Origin: JAZSMJ01 sp045535815
GTDB taxonomy: Bacteria; Bacillota; Clostridia; Oscillospirales; CAG-272
Direction: 5' to 3'
DNA length: 61,673 nucleotides
Assembly (NCBI GenBank): GCA_045535815.1
Contig: JAZSMJ010000031.1
Location: forward strand, 1-61,673
How positions within the stretch are numbered: the first letter of the stretch is position 1; the number at the start of each line of letters is the position of its first letter. Below the pieces are notes generated by a model, which did not search any database, was not told the DNA's origin, and saw only the letters and a list, made by a program, of their open reading frames with translations. The position numbers were made by a program, and so were the translations under genes. This document shows, in pieces, positions 15,745-24,277 of the stretch.

Positions 15745-16536
15745 ATGGTAAAAGACGTAACTTCACTTCAGAGCAAAAAGGCGTTCATATGCGATATGGA
15801 CGGTGTTATCTATAGAGGAAACCAGTTGCTTCCCAACGTAATTGAGTTTGTTGAGTGGCTTAAGAGTAATAATAAAGACTTTCTTTTTCTGACAAATTCG
15901 AGTGAGCGTTCTCCGAGAGAGCTCAGTCAGAAGCTTTTCAGATTGGGGCTTGAGGTAGAAGAGGAGCATTTTTATACGAGTGCTCTTGCAACTGCTTCCT
16001 TTTTAAAATCACAGTGCCCCGGAGGAAGTGCTTACGTTATCGGAGAGCCCGGTCTTGTAAATGCAATATACGACGCAGGCTTCAGTATGAACGATTTTAA
16101 TCCGGATTACGTTGTTTTCGGAGAGACACGTTCTCTCAGCTACGAAAAGATAGAGCACGCCGTAAAGCTTGTAAGAAAGGGTGCAAAGCTTATCGGTACT
16201 AACCCCGATATTACGGCACCTACCGAAAGCGGTATAATTCCTGCCTGCCGTGCCCTCATTGCTCCTATCGAGCTTGCAACCGGCTCTCAGGCTTATTTCG
16301 TAGGCAAGCCCAATCCGCTTATGCTTCGTCATGCGCTCAACCGCCTTGGCTGTCACAGAGAGGATGCCGCTATGATAGGTGACCGTATGGATACTGACGT
16401 ATTGTCGGGAGTTGAAAGCGATATAGATACCGTGCTCGTGCTCTCAGGTGTATCGTCGAGAGAGACGGTTGAAAAATTCTCCTACAGACCGTCGTTTATT
16501 GCAAACGGCGTCGGATCTATAATCGGACTCGACTGA
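15745..16536 (+). CDS. HAD-IIA family phosphatase (NagD-like)
   Basis: A 263-residue HAD subfamily IIA hydrolase, the family of NagD (UMP phosphatase), PGP and AraL. Motif I is CDMDGVIYRGNQ (both Asp present), motif II is FLTNSSERSP, the motif III Lys is in FVGKPNPLM, and motif IV is MIGDRMDTDVLSG. The C2-type cap lies between motifs II and III. It probably dephosphorylates a nucleotide or small phosphate metabolite as a housekeeping activity; the substrate cannot be read. It has its own promoter and is followed by the S1-domain gene. Confidence 0.9.
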   Translation: MVKDVTSLQSKKAFICDMDGVIYRGNQLLPNVIEFVEWLKSNNKDFLFLTNSSERSPRELSQKLFRLGLEVEEEHFYTSALATASFLKSQCPGGSAYVIGEPGLVNAIYDAGFSMNDFNPDYVVFGETRSLSYEKIEHAVKLVRKGAKLIGTNPDITAPTESGIIPACRALIAPIELATGSQAYFVGKPNPLMLRHALNRLGCHREDAAMIGDRMDTDVLSGVESDIDTVLVLSGVSSRETVEKFSYRPSFIANGVGSIIGLD

Positions 16537-16563
16537 ATTTAAATAAAATAATGAATATTACAG

Positions 16564-16626
16564 CCTCCGCAGTAATAGAATGTATCGGGAACAAACCAAA
16601 TTAAAGATACGTATATTATGCGGAGG
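16564..16626 (+). promoter_or_regulatory. Leader hairpin that buries the Shine-Dalgarno of the S1-domain gene
   Basis: CCTCCGCA (16564-16571) is the exact complement of TGCGGAGG (16619-16626), which contains the ribosome binding site. The helix continues inward with TAATA/TATTA and a GTATC/GATAC pair, giving about 18 bp around a short loop. The fold would hide the ribosome binding site and could allow translational control. Confidence 0.55.
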
Positions 16627-16633
16627 TTAAATT

Positions 16634-17578
16634 ATGTCCGAAAACAAATACAGACCGGAAGGGCTACTTATAGGGACACAGGAAAACAGAGAATACATAT
16701 TATCGCTTCAGGGGCTTGAGAGAGCAATGTCGCAGGGCAGGATACTCGAAGGAGTGGCCGTTATGTGCGATCCAGATCACAATATCACCGTAGATCTCGG
16801 AGCAGTAAAGGGGTTAATGCCAAAGGAAGAGATCGCCCTTTGCAGTGACGGAGAAGAGGTAAAGGATATCGTTGCTATAACGAGGGTAGGGAAGGCAGTC
16901 TGCTTTAAGGTAATAGGATTTACCGTGCGTGGCGGTGATACTGTAGCCATTCTTTCACGCAAGGAAGCGCAAAGAGAATGTATGAACAGCTTTTTGATGG
17001 ATCTTATCCCCGGTGATATCATTGACTCAAAGATAACCCATCTTGATAATTTCGGAGCATTCGTAGATATCGGGTGCGGTATAGTTTCTCTTCTGTCTAT
17101 AGATTGCATATCCGTTTCCAGGATATCGCATCCGAGAGATCGGTTCAGTGTCGGAGCATATATCAAAACCGTTATAAAAACGATCAATTACGATACCGGC
17201 AGAATATACGTAACCTTTAAGGAGCTTCTTGGCACGTGGGAAGAGAATGCGTCACGCTTTTCAATAGGACAGACGGTTGCAGGAGTTGTGAGAAGCATAG
17301 AAAGCTACGGGATATTTGTGGAGCTTGCACCAAATCTTGCAGGTCTTGCCGAATACAGAGATGATATAACTGTAGGCCAGACTGCAGCAGTTTACATAAA
17401 AAATATAATACCCGAGAAGATGAAGATCAAGCTCGTTCTGATAGATTCGTATAAGGGTGAGCTTGCCGTCAGAGGCAGCGAATATTTTATAGATATACAT
17501 AGCACCGATCATATAGATGAATGGCATTATTCCCCTATGGGATGCGCAAAACAGATAGAGACGGTTTTCGCTGAATAA
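16634..17578 (+). CDS. S1 RNA-binding domain protein (RpsA-like)
   Basis: A 314-residue protein with three S1-type OB folds, at about residues 30-105 (ILEGVAVMCDPDHNITVDLGAVKGLMP), 120-200 (GDIIDSKITHLDNFGAFVDIG) and 208-270 (GQTVAGVVRSIESYGIFVELAPNLAGLAEY). Such short S1 proteins occur in Clostridia, where they may help load mRNA on ribosomes or act in RNA turnover. It is shorter than E. coli S1 (six domains) and its role is inferred. The start has GCGGAGG seven bases upstream, and that site is locked in a hairpin. A terminator follows. Confidence 0.88.
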   Translation: MSENKYRPEGLLIGTQENREYILSLQGLERAMSQGRILEGVAVMCDPDHNITVDLGAVKGLMPKEEIALCSDGEEVKDIVAITRVGKAVCFKVIGFTVRGGDTVAILSRKEAQRECMNSFLMDLIPGDIIDSKITHLDNFGAFVDIGCGIVSLLSIDCISVSRISHPRDRFSVGAYIKTVIKTINYDTGRIYVTFKELLGTWEENASRFSIGQTVAGVVRSIESYGIFVELAPNLAGLAEYRDDITVGQTAAVYIKNIIPEKMKIKLVLIDSYKGELAVRGSEYFIDIHSTDHIDEWHYSPMGCAKQIETVFAE

Positions 17579-17591
17579 ACTAATATTCTGA

Positions 17592-17621
17592 AAAGAGAGA
17601 CGGCAATCGCTGTCTCTCTTT
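17592..17621 (+). terminator. Intrinsic terminator after the S1-domain gene
   Basis: A 10-bp stem (17592-17601 with 17612-17621) with A's before and T's after, 14 bases past the stop. Confidence 0.8.
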
Positions 17622-17677
17622 CGTGCTTCACAACTTTAATATTCTAAATTTTTTTATATATTTCTTTGAAAAAACTA

Positions 17678-17706
17678 TTGACAATTTGGTTATGTGGTAT
17701 TATAAT
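17678..17706 (+). promoter_or_regulatory. Promoter of the T-box-controlled ABC operon
   Basis: TTGACA (17678-17683) and TATAAT (17701-17706) with a 17-base spacer, directly upstream of the T-box leader. Confidence 0.88.
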
Positions 17707-17712
17707 ATAAAA

Positions 17713-17993
17713 AAATTATTAAGTTGTTAAAAGCGCTTGAGCGGAAAGATACAGACGAAGAAAGTGTTCAGAGAGCCGTCGGTTGGTGCAAGACGGAGGC
17801 GAGTAACGTCTGATAGTACACTCCGCAAGCTCCGTACTGAAGCTTATTTTAGCAGTAGGATACGGCGGGAGCTACCGTTATATAGCAAGACCGATGACAG
17901 TCGGTTTGTGAGGCCGTTTGCGTAAGCGAACGGTAAAGCAAGGTGGTAACACGTTTTTTATACGTCCGTGCATTTGATGCACGGATTTTTTTT
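17713..17993 (+). promoter_or_regulatory. T-box riboswitch leader, probably tyrosine-specific
   Basis: The leader has the Stem I base GCGGA/TCCGC (17741-17745 with 17822-17826), a specifier loop, then CAGACG/CGTCTG (17752-17757 with 17807-17812) and the AGAGAG region near 17770. In the specifier loop the best reading is UAC (17817-17819) followed by A, which is tyrosine. The T-box sequence AAGGTGGTAACACG (about 17940) has UGGU, which pairs with a tRNA ending ACCA; bacterial tRNA-Tyr has discriminator A, and tRNA-Trp usually has G. The competing terminator is an 8-bp stem (17965-17972 with 17978-17985) followed by eight T's. Uncharged tRNA would switch on the importer genes. Confidence 0.9.
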
Positions 17994-18011
17994 GTTTATG
18001 GGGAGGAAGCA

Positions 18012-18986
18012 ATGATAATTTTTAAAAAAGCAATGTCGGTTATCCTCATTTTAATGATAACGTTTGGCGTTGTGTCTCTGACAACCTCTTGCGATAGCAA
18101 AGAATACACTATCGGTATATGTCAGCTTGGAGAGCACGGCGCTCTTAATGAGGCTACAGCCGGCTTTAAGGATGCGGTAATAGCAGAGCTTGGTGAGGAT
18201 GCTGTTGCTTTTGACTATCAGAATGCTGCAAACGACATAGCGTCGTGCTCAACGATAGTGAATAGCTTCGTTTCAAAAAACGTTGATCTCATACTGGCAA
18301 ATTCAACCCCTGTTTTGCAGGCTGCCGCAGCTGCAACGACCGATATTCCGATACTCGGAACAGCCATAACGGAATACGGTGCAGCACTTAATATTGATAA
18401 TTACGACGGATTGGTCGGTGGGAATATATCCGGAACTTCTGATATAGCGTCTCTTGAAGAGGTTGCTCAGATTGCAATAGATGAGTTCCCGAATGCCAAA
18501 AAGGTTGGACTTCTTTACTGTTCGGGTGAAGCTAATTCAGCCTATCAGATACAGGTGGTATCAGATTATCTTGAAGGGAAGGGACTTGAGTGCAAGCGCT
18601 ACTCGTTCGTTGACTCCAATGACGTTTTTGCCGTTGCCGCAAAGGCAATGTCAGACTGCGATCTGATCTATATCCCGACAGATAATACTGCTGCAAACTG
18701 TACTTCTATAATAAACGATGCAAGTCTTTCTTCAGGTGTTCCCGTATTCGGCGGAGACGGCGGAATATGCGCAGGATGCGGTACATATACGCTTACCGTA
18801 TCATATTACAATATCGGATATCAAACCGGTCTTATGGCAGCAAAGATCCTCAAGGGAGAGGCTGATATTTCCACTATGGCAGTTGAATACGATCCAACAC
18901 CCGTAAAGGTATATAACCCGATTAATTGCAACATACTCGGACTTAGCGTTCCCGACGGATACGTTGCACTTGATGATATAGAATAA
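18012..18986 (+). CDS. ABC transporter substrate-binding lipoprotein (TrpX/DUF534 type), copy 1
   Basis: A 324-residue exported binding protein. A basic start and hydrophobic core end at a probable lipidated Cys (TTSCDSKE), although the lipobox is weak. The mature part (YTIGICQLGEHGALNEATAGF, then NAANDIASCSTIVNSFVSKNVDLI) is typical of the ABC_sub_bind family, whose characterised members bind aromatic amino acids. I chose the ATG at 18012 because GGGAGG lies five bases upstream; the longer frame starts inside the T-box terminator. The T-box control suggests tyrosine or a related amino acid as ligand. A second, clearly homologous copy follows 55 bases later. Confidence 0.92.
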   Translation: MIIFKKAMSVILILMITFGVVSLTTSCDSKEYTIGICQLGEHGALNEATAGFKDAVIAELGEDAVAFDYQNAANDIASCSTIVNSFVSKNVDLILANSTPVLQAAAAATTDIPILGTAITEYGAALNIDNYDGLVGGNISGTSDIASLEEVAQIAIDEFPNAKKVGLLYCSGEANSAYQIQVVSDYLEGKGLECKRYSFVDSNDVFAVAAKAMSDCDLIYIPTDNTAANCTSIINDASLSSGVPVFGGDGGICAGCGTYTLTVSYYNIGYQTGLMAAKILKGEADISTMAVEYDPTPVKVYNPINCNILGLSVPDGYVALDDIE

Positions 18987-19041
18987 TCATCCGATTGAGG
19001 ATAATTATATATTTTTAAATGTTTTAAAGGAGATAATTAAA

Positions 19042-20007
19042 ATGAAAATCATGAAAAAAATCCTTTCCGTCGCTCTTGCAATTGCTATGCTTGCCATAGT
19101 TGCACTCACAGCCGTTTCTTGCGACAGTGATACTTATACCGTAGGTATCTGTCAGCTTGTAACACACGATGCACTTGATGCCGCAACAGAAGGCTTCAAG
19201 CAGGCTCTTATCGATGAGCTCGGCGAAGATAAAGTAACGTTTGATTTTCAGAATGCAGCAAACGATACAGCTGCATGCTCTACTATCATAAACAGCTTTG
19301 TTTCCAAGAACGTTGATCTTATTATGGCAAACGCAACTCCTGCACTTCAGTCTGCAGCTGCTGCTACAACCACTATCCCCGTTCTCGGAACGTCTATAAC
19401 AGAGTACGGTGTTGCCCTCAGCATCGACAACTTTAACGGCACGGTAGGCGGAAACATCTCCGGTACGTCCGACCTTGCTCCCCTTACAGAGCAGGCTCAG
19501 ATGATCATTGACCTTTTCCCCGAGGCAAAGACAGTAGGTATGCTCTACTGCTCCGCTGAAGCAAACTCTACGTATCAGGTACAGGTAGTTACCGAGTATC
19601 TTACAGATAAGGGTCTTACGGTTCTTGAATATTCGTTCTCCGACTCTAATGACGTTGCAGTAGTAACCGAAAAGGCAGCTGCTGAAAGCGACGTTATCTA
19701 TATCCCCACAGATAATACTGCAGCATCCTGCACAGAAACAATAAACAACATCTGCCTTCCCAAGCAGGTTCCGATATTTGCAGGTGAAGCAGGTATCTGC
19801 TCCGGTTGCGGAACGTTCACTCTTTCCATCAGCTACTACGAAATAGGCTATAAGACAGGTCTTATGGCAGCCGATATCCTCAAAGGAGATGCTGATATTT
19901 CCACAATGGCTATCGAATACGATCCCAACCCTGTAAAGAAGTACAATGCGACTATCTGTGAAGCTCTCGGACTTACAATTCCCGAAGGCTACACTGCTAT
20001 TGAATAA
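19042..20007 (+). CDS. ABC transporter substrate-binding lipoprotein (TrpX/DUF534 type), copy 2
   Basis: A 321-residue paralogue of the preceding gene, aligning over its whole length (for example NSFVSKNVDLIMANATP, GGNISGTSDLA and DISTMAIEYDPNPVK). The lipoprotein signal ends AVSCDSD. The start has AAAGGAGAT upstream. Two binding proteins feeding one permease/ATPase pair may widen the ligand range or reflect gene dosage. Codon choice looks more refined than in copy 1 (more C-ending codons), which suggests higher expression; this is an impression by eye. Confidence 0.92.
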   Translation: MKIMKKILSVALAIAMLAIVALTAVSCDSDTYTVGICQLVTHDALDAATEGFKQALIDELGEDKVTFDFQNAANDTAACSTIINSFVSKNVDLIMANATPALQSAAAATTTIPVLGTSITEYGVALSIDNFNGTVGGNISGTSDLAPLTEQAQMIIDLFPEAKTVGMLYCSAEANSTYQVQVVTEYLTDKGLTVLEYSFSDSNDVAVVTEKAAAESDVIYIPTDNTAASCTETINNICLPKQVPIFAGEAGICSGCGTFTLSISYYEIGYKTGLMAADILKGDADISTMAIEYDPNPVKKYNATICEALGLTIPEGYTAIE

Positions 20008-20027
20008 TTTTTGGAGAATAAATTAAA

Positions 20028-20915
20028 ATGAGTTTTTTAAACGCTTTGCCGGGAGCTGTAGCTCAAGGTATTATATGGGGTATAATGGCGATAGGCGTCT
20101 ATATAACCTATAAGCTGCTCGATATGGCTGACCTTACAGTCGACGGTTCGATTTGTACAGGTGCGTGCGTATGTGCTATACTTACCGTATCCGGTGTAAA
20201 CATATGGATATCAATGCTTGCCGCTGTGATAGCAGGAATGCTGACCGGACTTCTGACCGGAATTTTCCATACGTTTATGGGAATTCCTCCAATACTTGCG
20301 GGTATTCTAACTCAGCTTATACTCTGGTCTGTCAACTTAAAGATACTCGGAAGTAAGGCAAATCAGGGACTTAGTGCCCGTACTTATAACGTTGTGGTTA
20401 CACAGCTTGAAAGAGTAAATGCAATAGTAATATTGCTTGCATTCGTTGCCGTTATAATCGCTCTGCTTTATTGGTTCTTCGGAACAGAGATCGGATGCTC
20501 AATACGTGCTACCGGATGCAATCTGAATATGAGCCACGCTCAGGGTATAAATACCAACGTTAACAAGATACTCGGTCTTGTGATTTCGAACGGTATCGTT
20601 GCGCTGTCAGGCGCTCTGCTTTGTCAGTATCAGGGATTTGCTGATATAAATATGGGTAGAGGAGCTATAGTTATAGGTCTTGCGGCGGTTATTATAGGCG
20701 AAGCTCTCTTCGGGAAAATATCTTCAAATTTTGCAGCACGTCTTGCCGGAGTGATCGGAGGCGGTATAGTATACTATATCGTTTATCAGACGGTTATCTG
20801 GATCGGCCTTGATACCGACCTTCTCAAGATGCTTTCCGCTCTCGTTGTGGCAATATTCCTTGCCGTTCCGTATTGGAAGAGAACCTATACAAAGCCTAAG
20901 AAAGTGAGGAAATAA
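20028..20915 (+). CDS. ABC transporter permease (TrpY-like)
   Basis: A 295-residue inner-membrane protein with about nine hydrophobic segments, in the branched-chain-type (LivH-like) permease fold used with DUF534 binding proteins. The N-terminus ALPGAVAQGIIWGIMAIGVYITYKLLD and the segment GCSIRATGCNLNMSHAQGIN (the probable ATPase-coupling loop, about 155-175) are characteristic. It lies 20 bases after the second binding-protein gene and two bases ahead of the ATPase gene, so the operon is tightly coupled. Confidence 0.92.
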   Translation: MSFLNALPGAVAQGIIWGIMAIGVYITYKLLDMADLTVDGSICTGACVCAILTVSGVNIWISMLAAVIAGMLTGLLTGIFHTFMGIPPILAGILTQLILWSVNLKILGSKANQGLSARTYNVVVTQLERVNAIVILLAFVAVIIALLYWFFGTEIGCSIRATGCNLNMSHAQGINTNVNKILGLVISNGIVALSGALLCQYQGFADINMGRGAIVIGLAAVIIGEALFGKISSNFAARLAGVIGGGIVYYIVYQTVIWIGLDTDLLKMLSALVVAIFLAVPYWKRTYTKPKKVRK

Positions 20916-20917
20916 TA

Positions 20918-21712
20918 ATGCTTGAGATAAAAAATATTTCCAAAACCTTTAATCCCGGCACGGTAAATGCCAAGCTTGCTCTTGACGATCTCAGCCTTAA
21001 GCTGAACGACGGAGATTTCGTTACTGTAATCGGTGGTAACGGAGCAGGAAAGAGCACAATGCTCAACGCTATCGCAGGCGTATGGAAGCCCGATGACGGA
21101 AATATAATCATTGACGGCGTGGACGTTACCAATATGCCTGAATATAAAAGAGCAAAGTTTCTCGGAAGAGTTTTCCAGGATCCCATGATGGGTACTGCGG
21201 CAAATATGATGCTTGAAGAGAATCTTGCCCTTGCAAACCGCAGAGGTAAAACGAGAACTCTTCGTTGGGCTATTACCGGCAAGGAGCGAGATGCCTACCG
21301 TGAAATGCTTAAAACTCTTGATCTTGGCCTTGAGAACCGTCTTACTACCAGAGTAGGACTTCTCTCGGGCGGTCAGCGTCAGGCTGTAACACTTCTTATG
21401 GCTACTATGAACAAGCCTAAGCTTCTTCTGCTTGATGAGCATACTGCCGCTCTTGACCCCAAGACTGCGGCTAAGGTCCTTGAGCTTACCGATAAGTTTA
21501 TAACCGACGGAAAGCTTACCGCACTTATGATCACTCATAACATGAAGGATGCTATTGCGCACGGAAACAGACTTATTATGATGAATGCCGGACGTATCAT
21601 ATTCGACGTTTGCGGAGAAGAGAAGAAAAATCTTACGGTTGAACTGCTGCTTGAGCAGTTCTCTAAAGCAAGCGGAAAGGAATTTGCAAACGACCGCGCA
21701 CTGCTTAATTAA
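20918..21712 (+). CDS. ABC transporter ATP-binding protein (TrpZ-like)
   Basis: A 264-residue ATPase that powers the importer. Walker A is GGNGAGKST near residue 40, the signature is LSGGQRQAVTLLMA, and Walker B with the catalytic Glu is LLLLDEHTAALDP. The H-loop His is in MITHNMKDA. It starts two bases after the permease stop and is the last gene of the T-box operon. Confidence 0.94.
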   Translation: MLEIKNISKTFNPGTVNAKLALDDLSLKLNDGDFVTVIGGNGAGKSTMLNAIAGVWKPDDGNIIIDGVDVTNMPEYKRAKFLGRVFQDPMMGTAANMMLEENLALANRRGKTRTLRWAITGKERDAYREMLKTLDLGLENRLTTRVGLLSGGQRQAVTLLMATMNKPKLLLLDEHTAALDPKTAAKVLELTDKFITDGKLTALMITHNMKDAIAHGNRLIMMNAGRIIFDVCGEEKKNLTVELLLEQFSKASGKEFANDRALLN

Positions 21713-21726
21713 AAATTATAAATAAA

Positions 21727-21753
21727 AAAACGGACTGATTTACAGTCCGTTTT
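21727..21753. terminator. Bidirectional terminator after the T-box ABC operon
   Basis: A perfect 11-bp stem (21727-21737 with 21743-21753) with A's on the left and T's on the right, between convergent genes. Confidence 0.88.
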
Positions 21754-21761
21754 TTGTGTTC

Positions 21762-22745
21762 TTATAAATCAATTTGAGCCAAGGTTGCAGGCAGCTCATG
21801 TGCAGTATTTACGACTATGTCGGAAACTACCGTGTCAAAGCAGGAAACTATAAGCTTTCCATTCCATATTATAGGCTCTCCGGGCTGATCAAGCTCACCG
21901 TTCAGACCGTCAGAATCTTCGCTTTGAGCAAGTCTTGTAACAGTTCCGTCCGGAAGTACCTTAGCTATTGAATTTGCGCAGAAATCGGCAATATATAGGT
22001 TTCCGTCATCATCCATTATCATGCCGTCAGTGCTCTCGAGATTTTTCTTGTCCTGCGCCCATATTTCGTTTGATTTGACCGACATATCTTCGTTGAATGT
22101 TATCTTATATACCGCACCGTCTCCGAAGTTGCCGATCAAAAGATTTCCTTCACGGTCGAATTCAATTCCGTCAACTCCGTACTGATCGTCTGGGTTTTCG
22201 GTTATAAACGTAGTGAGGATGTTTTTATCCTTAAGCGTATTGGTTATATTAATATTCTCGTCGTCAAGCCTGAATCTGTATACACAGCTTACAAGCTTTC
22301 CGGATGGATGAGATACAAGCTCAAGGGAGCTCTGCGTTACGTATATATATCCGTCTCTTATCCTCATACCGTTGGGATGCTCCATGTTTTGGGCTACAAC
22401 GGTCGTTTTTACTATTTTGTCACCGTCAAATCTTATTCTTAAAATGCGTCCCTTGCGGATAAGCTCGGGCTTTCCCGGCCATCCCTGGTTATCACAAATA
22501 TAAAGGTCTCCGTCCGGACCGAATGCTATTCCCATAGGACTTGCAAGCCCTGTTTCGGGATGAGTTGGAACGTCAAACCATTTTTTTATGTTTTTATTAG
22601 TGTCAATTCTGAGTATGCATCCCGGAAGTGACTGATCTGCATAATTTGGGCAGGCGAGAATAAGATCTCCGTTTGGAGCTATTGTCATTCCGTCCGGAGT
22701 GCTGACGTACTCCGGCAATTTTGTAAACAAAGTTGATTTTTTCAA
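21762..22745 (-). CDS. SMP-30/gluconolactonase-like beta-propeller protein
   Basis: A 327-residue cytoplasmic beta-propeller with repeated blocks such as MGIAFGPDGDLYICDNQGWPG, IEFDREGNLLIGNFGDGAVYKI and MIMDDDGNLYIADFCANSIAKV, as in the SMP-30/LRE family. These enzymes hydrolyse sugar lactones with one divalent metal. It starts at TTG (22743-22745), with AAGGAG seven bases upstream. It lies 11 bases after the FGGY kinase gene and is last in the dehydrogenase-kinase-lactonase operon. A role opening a lactone made by the dehydrogenase is inference. Confidence 0.85.
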   Translation of the reverse strand: MKKSTLFTKLPEYVSTPDGMTIAPNGDLILACPNYADQSLPGCILRIDTNKNIKKWFDVPTHPETGLASPMGIAFGPDGDLYICDNQGWPGKPELIRKGRILRIRFDGDKIVKTTVVAQNMEHPNGMRIRDGYIYVTQSSLELVSHPSGKLVSCVYRFRLDDENINITNTLKDKNILTTFITENPDDQYGVDGIEFDREGNLLIGNFGDGAVYKITFNEDMSVKSNEIWAQDKKNLESTDGMIMDDDGNLYIADFCANSIAKVLPDGTVTRLAQSEDSDGLNGELDQPGEPIIWNGKLIVSCFDTVVSDIVVNTAHELPATLAQIDL

Positions 22746-22756
22746 GGCTATTCTCC

Positions 22757-24268
22757 TTATAATTTCTTAAATATTGGTTTCAACGCATTATAAGATTCAT
22801 CAAATAATATCTTCATTTCAGCGTATTTTTCAAAGTTAGATGCATTAGGTGTGTGTTCTTCCTTAATGCGTATGAATTTGTCGACCGCATCAAAGCTGTC
22901 GAATACACCAACGCCTACACCTGCAGTAATTGCAGCACCCATAGACGTTGCTTCCTCAAGATAGTCGGGAACCTTTACGGTAACAGAGAATATATCGGAA
23001 AGAATCCTCTGCCATACCTTGTTTCGCGCGCCGCCACCGATAAGTACCAGGTTGTCTATATTGCTTCCACATCTTCGGTGTGTATCCAAAATAAGATTGA
23101 GATTGTATCCTACTCCCTCCATTACAGCGCGAAGCATGTCTCCTCTCGTGTGATTGAGGGTTAATCCTATAAAAGCCCCCTTGGCCTTGTCATCCCATCT
23201 CGGAGAGCGTTCTCCTATAAGATAGGGAAGAAAAAGCAGATCCTTAGCTCCTACAGGCGATTGCTCGACCTCATCGGCAACAGATTCGTATATTGCGTTT
23301 TTGCTTTGAATATCAAATCCGTCAATTCCTTTGTAAAGAGAATCTACAGTCCAACTGAGCGCACCGCCACCGGTCTGCATAGTGCCGCAGGGCATAATAT
23401 ATCCGGGAACGATATGTGCGAAATTGAAGTTAATCATGTCATTATCGAACAGCGGTGCTTTTGAAGCAATAGATATCCATGACGATGTACCGAGGCAGCA
23501 GTTTGCTATACCTTCCTTTACAACGCCCGTACCTACCGCAGCGCACGGACCGTCACCGCCACCGCATACTATAGGAGTACCTTCGATAAGACCGGTAAGG
23601 GAAGCAGCTTCTGCTGTTACCTTACCTGCAACTGCAACCGATGGGATTATTTCGGGCATTTTATCTGCATCTATACCTGCTATATCAAGAATTGCATCTG
23701 ACCATTTAAGAGTATTCAGATCCATAAGACAGGTCGATGATGCATCAGATGGCTCGGTTACGAAATTACCTGTCAGCTTGAAGATTATATAATCCTTAGC
23801 ATTAAGCATCTTGTAGGTGTTTCTATAAACGTCGGGCTTGTTTTCCTTTAGCCACATAAGCTTTGTTGCACTGTATGATGGACTTAATCGGTGCCCGGTT
23901 ATCTTATAAAAATCAAATGGGTCAATTTGCTTTCCAATCTGTGATGCCTGCTTACCCGATCTCATATCAGCCCATATAAGAGCGTTATGAAGAGGTACGC
24001 CTTTATCGTCAACGCAAAGGCATCCCATCATCTGACCGCTGAATGATACTGCGCAAACGTCGGATGCTATAATGTCAGCCAGCAGTTCCCTAGTTGTTTT
24101 GCAAACGGCGACCCACCAATCCTCAGCATTTTGTTCGGCGAGATTGTTTTCACCGGTTATCAGACCGTATGAATAAACAGAGCTTTTTATAAGCCTACCG
24201 TCAACACTGTAGAGAGTAGCCTTGTTGCCCGATGTGCCGAGGTCATGAGCTAATATGTATTTTTCCAT
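22757..24268 (-). CDS. FGGY-family carbohydrate kinase (xylulokinase-like)
   Basis: A 503-residue sugar kinase with an N-terminal phosphate loop HDLGTSGNKATLYS, the substrate region SFSGQMMGCLCVDD and ALIWADMRSGKQ, and the C-terminal ATP-binding LIGGGARNKVWQRILSD. Its length and order match xylulokinase and related ketose or polyol kinases. It phosphorylates the sugar delivered by the dehydrogenase gene ten bases upstream. The specific substrate (xylulose, ribulose or another) cannot be fixed from sequence alone. AAGGAG precedes the ATG. Confidence 0.88.
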   Translation of the reverse strand: MEKYILAHDLGTSGNKATLYSVDGRLIKSSVYSYGLITGENNLAEQNAEDWWVAVCKTTRELLADIIASDVCAVSFSGQMMGCLCVDDKGVPLHNALIWADMRSGKQASQIGKQIDPFDFYKITGHRLSPSYSATKLMWLKENKPDVYRNTYKMLNAKDYIIFKLTGNFVTEPSDASSTCLMDLNTLKWSDAILDIAGIDADKMPEIIPSVAVAGKVTAEAASLTGLIEGTPIVCGGGDGPCAAVGTGVVKEGIANCCLGTSSWISIASKAPLFDNDMINFNFAHIVPGYIMPCGTMQTGGGALSWTVDSLYKGIDGFDIQSKNAIYESVADEVEQSPVGAKDLLFLPYLIGERSPRWDDKAKGAFIGLTLNHTRGDMLRAVMEGVGYNLNLILDTHRRCGSNIDNLVLIGGGARNKVWQRILSDIFSVTVKVPDYLEEATSMGAAITAGVGVGVFDSFDAVDKFIRIKEEHTPNASNFEKYAEMKILFDESYNALKPIFKKL

Positions 24269-24277
24269 ATCTTCTCC

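Noticed and set aside
17737..17925. 62-residue plus-strand open frame
   Set aside because: It lies wholly inside the T-box leader.
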